NCBI GenBank assembly: GCA_039566865.1
Contig: CM076944.1
Coordinates: 5,602,501-5,666,500 of the forward strand
Direction of reading: 5' to 3'
DNA: 64,000 bases
Origin: Aurelia coerulea
Taxonomy: Eukaryota; Cnidaria; Scyphozoa; Semaeostomeae; Ulmaridae
Each line of letters starts with the position of its first letter. Within the stretch, counting starts at the first letter, position 1. The position numbers and the translations under genes are program-made. Positions 15,301-24,300 of this stretch are shown one piece after another. Below the pieces are notes generated by a model. That model was not told where the DNA came from. It saw only the letters and a program-made list of their open reading frames with translations, and searched no databases.

Positions 15301-18300
15301 TCGTGGACTCGATTAGGCCTATTCTACTTCTGCCATCCCAGTGCTTGGCGCTAAAAACCGCAACTTCACCTTCACCTTCAGAACTGCAATTTCATCGTTA
15401 ATCGTAGGTTATACTTGATCCTTCTCATGTGAACACAAGATTCGTTACTAGTGAAGCAAAGAAGTTAGAAACATCAACAGGGGTAAGAAACGTTATATTC
15501 TCATCTTGTAATTTTGTGCACTTTTACTGACTACTTTTATCATAATGGTTGCCGTCACATTAGAATTTCTTCCTTTATAATGTGAGCTGTTTCATTTTCT
15601 TGAAATTAATTTTTGTGTTCAGAAAATATTGTGAATTGTATTCACAAGTTATGATTTCATCGTCTCTTTCCAGTAGAAATGAGAATTAATTACAATTATC
15701 TCTGAACTCATAGAGCCATTGCCACGCCCATTGTCTTTTGCGGGCATGCCACAACTTCAGACTATCTAAAGATTAATTTTGGCCTGAACAGCATAGCTTC
15801 CAAATCTTTAAAAAGGTTGGTGAAGCTGGTGTAATATCCTATGACCTATTCCTTTGAACTAAATTGTTTCAAAGAAACTGTAGCTGTTTCCCTAAAACAC
15901 TACCGTTGGTTTTTTCTGAGATCTTCAATATTTTCAGAATTATTGTATTTTCCTCTTGTTTAAGAATTAAGCAAAAATTTTGAAAAAGACCATCGCAATC
16001 TCTAAAGTTTTTGATATTTTGATTTTATGCTTTTGAATTTTTCAGATGGACAAGAGAGGCGCATTGCTGGAATATTTCTCTGCAACTTGTGAAGCAAAGA
16101 AAAAAGCTGTGAAGTAAGTATGTTAACTGTTGAATCATATTCTTCTAGAGTAGATCTTATGAAGAAGGGCTTGAGTTGGGCTTGAGTCCCCATTGTTCGA
16201 AATAGGTCTTGATCCCCAATCCCTTGGGTCTTATTGTTTTCAGCCTGTTTGTTTTTCTCTTTTCAAGTACTGGGTAAGACAATAAAATGTAAGCAGTGTT
16301 TGAAAATTATACCCCTTATGGGTACTAAACATATTTGAAGAATGTCGCCTCCATTTCCTCAGTCTCGATTGTGGTAATCTTTTTAATGTTTGTAGTGCAC
16401 TTTTTTCTCTCAAAGGAAGAATTTCTCGAATGTTGCTTTCTATGGGCTTTCCAGCTTTATCTTAAATATATATTTGAATGCTCTGTTTATCTTTCTGCTT
16501 TGAAAATGAATGGTAGGAGACTGTTTTGCCCAGAGTTACTTTCCAATGGACCCTATTATAAGAAATTAAGGCATAATTTTCACCAAAAACTTTATCAACC
16601 AAAGTATTCAGCAAATTGAAGTGCTTTGTGCGGAAATGCAAGGGAAATTATTTTTTCGAGTTGTTACTGTTTGAAGGAAACTACACATCGAAAATGTACT
16701 GCAAAATTTCAAAATTTGAATAAAATCATTTGTCATGTTTTCTTTGTTATCTTTCTTGTTATTTGTTATCTTTTTGTTAAATATGAAATACACTGTAATT
16801 TCGAAAAATAATGAAGATTTCTGATAAGTACAAGGGTAGATTTATTGCAAAGTGGCTGGAGTTTTTTCAAGCGATTCAATTCAGAGAAATAGGTCATTGA
16901 ATCTTACGCCAACCTTTCTAAAGATCTGGAACCTTTGCTATCCTATTGCTTTGATAACAATGTATGAAAAGAATCATTGTGTGAATATTCGTTCACAGGG
17001 AATACATCAAAGATCTTTTAGAAGGTGGAAGAAAATTCATTCTGTTCGCGCATCATCAGTTAATGTTGAACTCAATTTCTGAGATGCTGGTCAAAAAAGT
17101 AAGTTGAAAATCATTTCGAAATTATGGAAGTTTTTATAAGAAAATTGTAAGGAAAAATGGGCTTTTGTGCTATTAAACTAGACTCACGACATAGTTTCAG
17201 TTATCGCAACAACAGCAACAACAACAACAACAACAACAATGACAATGAAATCACTTATAAATAAACCAGTTTTTTTCTCCACAGAACATATCATTTATCC
17301 GCATTGATGGCAGTACCAGCTCAAATGCTCGACAGGAACTGGTTGAGAAGTTTCAAAAAGAACCTGATTGCCTAGTTGCTGTTCTGTCTATCACAGCAGC
17401 TAACACAGGTATTTTATAGTTCGATGTTCATTAGATATGAGCCTCTGTCAATTCCAAGCAAAGGTCAATGAATCAGCAGTTCATATTTACACTGTTTCTT
17501 TTTACACAAGCAATGCTTGTTTTTCTCCAGGAGGGTTGTTTGACAACAATCTGATAACTGCCACACTTTGTCCATTACGATGATAAAACCCCGGTTCAAT
17601 TGCCTTCTCTCCTGCCCCAAATGGAAGGGGTAGTCGTCATTACTGGAGGTGGGAAATTTTTTAAAATTCAGCAAGTGGGGGCTGATGAATATTTCAAAAT
17701 GAAAATATTATATTCTAGCAGCTTTTACCAGATTTCGGCAAACTTAAGAAAATAGTTTTCTCGCAATTTCAACGAAAATAGTCGGCGGGGGGTCCTAAGG
17801 AACGCTCGGATGATTTTTTCAAAATTTGATAAACGGGAAAGCGTCTATTTAGCACTGGATAGTACCAAAGAGCAGAGTTACATTAAAGGACTTTCTTGTT
17901 CAGAAGGCATTTCTTTGCTAAGTACTATTGTAAATATCTAGGACTTAGCTATCCTCTAAACTTGAATAATAGAACTCTAATTGAACTGCTTGTGTTCAGT
18001 TCGATACACGTTTTTGCTGTTTTAACCCCTCTTAGTTTTAACATCGTATTTTTACCATGTCGAATCGAACTGTATTTGAAACGGTAGAATATGCCATGTT
18101 TAAAAATCTGATTTAAAGATCGTCTTTTGCCGTGTCGGATTTAAAATAAGATGGTCAAATGGCCATTTTTCTCAAATGCGCAAGTGCAGTGGCTGATCAC
18201 ACGTAGAGACCGGGGACCATGGCGTAGAATTACGGCAGAAATACGATGTTTAAATCAAGTCGTGTTTCTGTCGTTTAACATGAGAGAGTTTAAAAAGTTT

Positions 18301-21300
18301 AAAAAGTTTCAAACGGCTGGTGATTTAAACATTGTTTTTATGTCGAATTTAATTGACACTTGGAAATTTTAGCAGGATCTATTAAATTCGACACGGCAAA
18401 ATACGATGTTTAAACCAGGCCTTATAGATATGTATCTTAACTCGCTAAGTTAAACGCTCTTCATTGAAAAATTGATTCTGCTTCATAGTTGAATGCAGAC
18501 TGCTATACGCTAGTTGGAATTCAAAAGCGTTCTTCTTCTTATTGTACTGGGTGAGTCAAAAAAGAGAAACTCCGTTTGAAAAAATATTGCTCCGTGAATA
18601 TCAAAGCAATAATATTGAAAAATGTCTTGTTTTATTGCCAATATGCTCAATTAGGTTCATCGGCCATTCCTTCCCATGGATATGGGAGAGTTTCTGGAGA
18701 AAGCCCCGTACAAAAACCTGCAAAAACGAGTAAAAACGATGAGCAAAATTTCCTTGGTTTCCTGCATAAAAATGATGACACTCGCATAGATTCGTGTATT
18801 TTGTCCTCTTAGGAGAATGGAATCCCCTTTAATAGGTTAATGATACCAGGGGGAAGACTTATTCATCCTCCCAAGAGGAAAGCACGTGCTAAATTTGTGC
18901 AGCAGTCATTGCTGTAAGCCCTATGTAGGGTAGAAATATTCGGGAAGTTTGTTCGTAATTTTGGGCACGTTTTGAAGGTTTCTTGAAGAGACTTTCTCTA
19001 GAAAATCCTTTATAATTTCAGAACAGAGCGGCTGATTTCACTCAAGTAAATTTTATAGTAGATTTGAACATTTCCACCATTAAACTATATATTTGCGGAT
19101 ATCATCGTCTTGATATCCAGGGAGCTGTGGCCTTTCAAACGGGGATTCTTTTTTTTTTGACTCACCCGGTACAATCTGCACACTTATGTGTTGCGTTTGA
19201 CTGCCATTTTCTTTTTGGCAACCTGTCAGACCTGTGACAACAAGACGATTTCTCCTTGTACCAGTTTTACCTGCTGCAACTAAGCTACCTCTTCTTATCA
19301 GTTCTGTTTATCTTTCCGATAAGGAACATAAATGTTTACCTCAAAAAAATCTTTTGATGTTATTCTGCAGCAGCTAATGTCGCCTAGAAACCAGAGATCA
19401 GTTTAGTGCTTAACAATTGGTATCATAAATTGCATTTGAATTCAGATATGAAATCAACGAAAATTCGATGATTTGATACAGTAAATGTTTTGAAATAGCA
19501 CGTGTTACCTGCTCACTATTGTCCTATTTTATTAGTCAATAAAATACGGCATTCCCTGATTAATTATGATTTCGCACAGCTTTGAAGTTATCGCCATAAA
19601 GTTGTGTTAGTTTTTTTATCTTATCAAAAACATATTACATTTTAGGTTCTTATCTCGCTGTTAATATTTCTTGTGCTAGAGAACTTAATAGCACTTGAAG
19701 GTGTTCACGAATGATCTCTTTTCAGCTCTGATAACTTAAGGAAAATCTAGGGTGAGGCTTATGGTATGACGCTAGAAATGAGAGAATACTAATTCACCAA
19801 AGTTGAATGGGTTTTTATTCGGATTTAATTAACAAATTTTAGATACGCTATTTTAAATCCCCGTTGAATCCCCTGGGTTATAATAGGGAGACCAATGATG
19901 GATTCCTTAAAAAGTGACATCGTTTACTGATAAGTTCTGGTTTGAATTGTCTCAAGGTATTTTTGGAAGTTTGCTAGATGTAAATGTTGCGTTAAGAGGG
20001 CTCATGTTGCTTTACGTGGCATGATGAAATTTTCACTGGCCTAACTTTCTCCAGTTGTTTTCGTTCTGCGTTTCTATTCACTGGAAGTGCGTTGCTAGTT
20101 GAACGGGTTGTAACTATGGAACTTTTTCCCAGCATTACTTGCGCGAAAAGCACACCCTTCATCTTTAGCGTGATCGTACGTTGAATAGACATGACTAAGA
20201 TTTTTCGCTAAATTTTAGAGTTTTAAAATAATGGTTATAAGCTACATATTTACGAACAGGCTACTTACAGATTCTACAATTACACTTTTCAGGTCTTGAT
20301 CTTTCTTTTAAAGCTTGCTTGCAACTATTAGTAGCTTTTTTATTTAATCGTTTAGAGAGTTCCACAATATGCTTCCTCTGAAGAGCGACTCCATGCCATG
20401 TTTTGAGGCATGAGTATCACTATCAGTATTTGTAGTAATCATTCTATTTACTCTCTGTATGTCCTTGAATTCTTTTTGTATCATTCTATGATTTCAATTG
20501 TAGGTCTCAATTTGACATCAGCCACCACGGTGATCTTTGCCGAGCTGTACTGGAATCCTGGTGTAAGTTTAAGCGTTATTCTCAGTTTTCTTTCTTTTAT
20601 ATATACCGTAAAAGCTCTATTAAGCTGCCGGGGTGGCTTATTTAATTTCGGACACTCCAGAGAGGGGGCTTAAAACAGAGGGGGGCTTATTAGAGAGGGG
20701 GGGGGCTTATTCACAAAATCAAATGACAAGGATCTATATGATTGCTTGTTAGTTCTTTTATACCATATTTCGCAGATTCAACATACAATTTTATGAGTAA
20801 ATACATATATTCAACACAGTTTTATCTCAAGCCATATCAAAATTAACATGCACACTTGTTTAGCTAAATAATTGGAAAATGTTTGGTAACTTCTGGAATT
20901 TGATACAAGTGGTGGGGGCCTTGATAGAGAGGGGGCTTACTTAGAATTTTTGGCTCAGAGGGAAGGGGCTTATTAGAGATGGGGCTTAATAGAGACGGGG
21001 CTAAATAGGGCTTTTACGGTATATACTTGAAAATACAAACAACACAATATCCACAGTACATTGAACCATTCGTAGCCAAAGAAGAATGGTACTTACAGTT
21101 TTCAACTAATTTTAAAATTGAAACTAAAAAGAGAAAATGCTGTAAAAGCCTTAGACTGATGGCGTTTGTTTAAGTTTTTCTCCATTTAATTGAATTGTTA
21201 TTTAAATGGGTATGTTTTGCTCTGTTTTGTAAATGGGTATGTAAATGGACACAATTGCTATGTTTTTATCTCCATTCTCTCTTCGTTAATTTTAGGCTTT

Positions 21301-24300
21301 GGTGCAAGCAGAAGACAGGGTTTACAGAATTGGTCAGAAAAATGCAGTTACAATTATTTATTTGCTAGCTGAAAATACAGCAGATGATGCTATTTGGTTA
21401 GTTGGCTCATTCTTCTTCTCTTCCACTTTAATGCTAGACTTATCAGCTGAGTCCCTTCTTTCCCTGTATTCTTGGATTTGATTTATCATCTTTTAATCTA
21501 ATGATATCGTTTGGTCAACATATCGTTACATACTCCTGAAGAAAAATGTTCCTGAAGAAAGGGATTGCAAGCGAACTCAATTTCCACAAATTCAAACATA
21601 ATTTTAAAGATACAATCAATCCAATGTCTCCAGTTAACGATGGCATAGAAGATACGGAACACCTCTTGCTGCTCTGCAATTCTTTCAGAGAGCATAGATG
21701 CAGTCTTCTCGCTGGTGTCAACGATGTACTCGAAGCTTGTGGATATTCTGAGGGTTCAGATATCAATATGTTGCAACTTCTTCTGTACGGAAATAAAAAT
21801 TTGCCCTTGGAAGCCAACAAATTAATCTTAAATCTAACTACCGGGTGTCTCAAAAAAAAGGTAACAGATTTGATGGGGACTAGCGATGAGAGCGATGCAA
21901 TAAATTTTGGAGTACTCTTCGATAGTTAACTTGAAGATTAACACCTCGTTTGTTGATATTGGTGCATTAAGAGTTGAAATATTGATCTCGAAAGCCAAAA
22001 TTTGCGTCCATCTACAAACCAGAGCTTTTGGGTTTTGGCCTAAACTGCTAACGCGCTGGTTAGGGGAATCTTCTCAGTCAAAGACATGTTTGGACAAGGA
22101 TCGGTCCTTTGGGTACCCGTTTGAAAAGAACGTAAAAAACTGAAAACTAACAAACAAATTAATGAATATAGTCACCAAGGAATATTTTTCTCCATTAAAA
22201 ATGCATTTAAAAAAGTACACCAAGCCAAGCACGAATGAGCTTTTTTTATGTTCCCTTGAGCATATACGATTGCTTGTTTGGTAATAATTTCGTGAGAGAT
22301 GATGCAAACAATATTTCATTCAAGCAATGAAAGGTCAAAGTCAGATTTCCACTAAAATGTGTTCCTAAGCACGAGGTTTCTTGTTTGTACTTGGCTATGA
22401 TTAAGGAGATTCCACCGCACAGCGAGTTAACAGCTTAGACCAAAGCCTAAAAGCTCTGGTTTGGAGTAGGAGGCAAATTTGGACTTTCAAGATTAATATT
22501 CCAACTCTTGATGCACCAATATCAACAATTAAGGTATCAATCTTCAAGTTAACTATCTAAGAGTACTTCAAAACTTATCAGGGATCGATTCAACTTAAGT
22601 TCTTATCGCTAGCCCCAATCAAATCTGTTACCTTTTTTTTGGGACACCCGGTATTAAGTACATTTCTGAAACAGAACCCTTTGGTTGAAGGTTACTGGAA
22701 TCCCTGAATAGAGCACCCAAATCCCTTCTGTATGTGTCTGTTTTCAATAGTTATGTTTGTTCGTAATTATCTGGTGTTTTAAGGAAGATTACAACCAAAT
22801 GATAGATTTTACATTGCCTTTCTTGCTTCTAAACCTTTCAAATCTTCACCACTCGCAATTATTTGATTGCAAGATGCCTTAACTTGAACTCTGTTTGTCA
22901 TTTTAATCATTTTTTTATGTTATGACCTCTGGGTAGACAAAATATTTTGCTCCTTGGGGTATCGTCTCTGTAGTAGGGTAGCGTTAGCTGTAGGTATAGT
23001 AATTAGTAATCATGTATTGTAAATTTTTAATGGAATATATAAAAAGAAAATGTTCCAATATCATCAACATAATATAATTTTGATGAAATTTCAATAGAAT
23101 GAAATGTTTTGGCTACCTGATCCACCCAGTCTGTGAGTGACGGTCAGTCGAATCTTATTGAGGAACGTATCACTAAGCTGATACCTGACACTGCTTGTAT
23201 CTTAATCCGAAGGCCTCTTGTGCAGGGAAAACTAGAAGTTCTTACAAGTGCTGGCCTCAATCAAGATGAATTTTCCCCCGAAGTCACCAAGTTTGAGGTA
23301 CGTCACTTTAATTATTTTTCAGATATTGGCATGTATTCAGATTTTTATAAGTCATGTAGATTTTACCAGGAGTAATTTTGGCGATCACATGTTTCAGACC
23401 TAGTTCTCTGTCAGCACTGATGATAATGAATTGATTTTCATTCAATAGGTGTATTTTATGTTTTACTAAGTGCCATGTAGATTTTATCAGGATCTTGCAT
23501 TCATGAAGTTTCTCAGAAATATTTTATCATGGGGGCGTCTTTCTTGGCCCACCCATTGTAGAAACATCGAGAGTACAGTGGTATGTGTAGCTTATTTTTG
23601 GCTTCTGTCGTGCGGACCACTTTCTACAGGGTATACCGAAAAAATTGTTCGACGTTTGAGTACATATTAGAAAATCACGATATAACTAACGGGCCCCATG
23701 ATAAGATAACCCGGTTCCCACGATCTTAAATTAATCTTATAAATCAGAATCTTGCAAATCCGCTGAACATTCACGGAGTTACAAGCTTTCAACTTCAAGT
23801 TGGTACGAAGGTTAAATCCAAAGACTTTTCGATAGTATTTGAAATGCAGACATTTGGAGGTCTCTGGTTTCAGCCTTCACACAAACATGGTCTTTAAAAG
23901 CTCACAACTCAGTGCATTTCCAGCGGATTTGCAAGATCATAGGGACAAGGCAATCTTCAATCTTCCCATGGAGCCATCTATTTTCTTGTTATTTTTCAAT
24001 ATTCAATGAAATATTTTGCGAATTATTTTTTGGGACACCCTGCAGGTTAGCAAATGAAATTTGGAAAAATATGATGAATAGACCATTTTGAAATTTAAAA
24101 AAAAGGGTCTGGGGTGAGCAATATATTTCTGGTAAATGGTGGATACATTTCTGGTAAATGGCTGCCATAGGGCTAAATTTAATTCAAATAAAAACGAGGG
24201 ATAAATTGAGCTCTACAACATCTATTAGTTTCAAATGCACGGTGAAAAGTAAGGAAAGGAATTGCCCAAAATGTATCTGGAAAGCTGTCCTATGACCCAT

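Noticed and set aside
22074..22319. Minus-strand 81-codon frame
   Set aside because: Falls in the loop of the 21839 MITE; no family resemblance or splice context.
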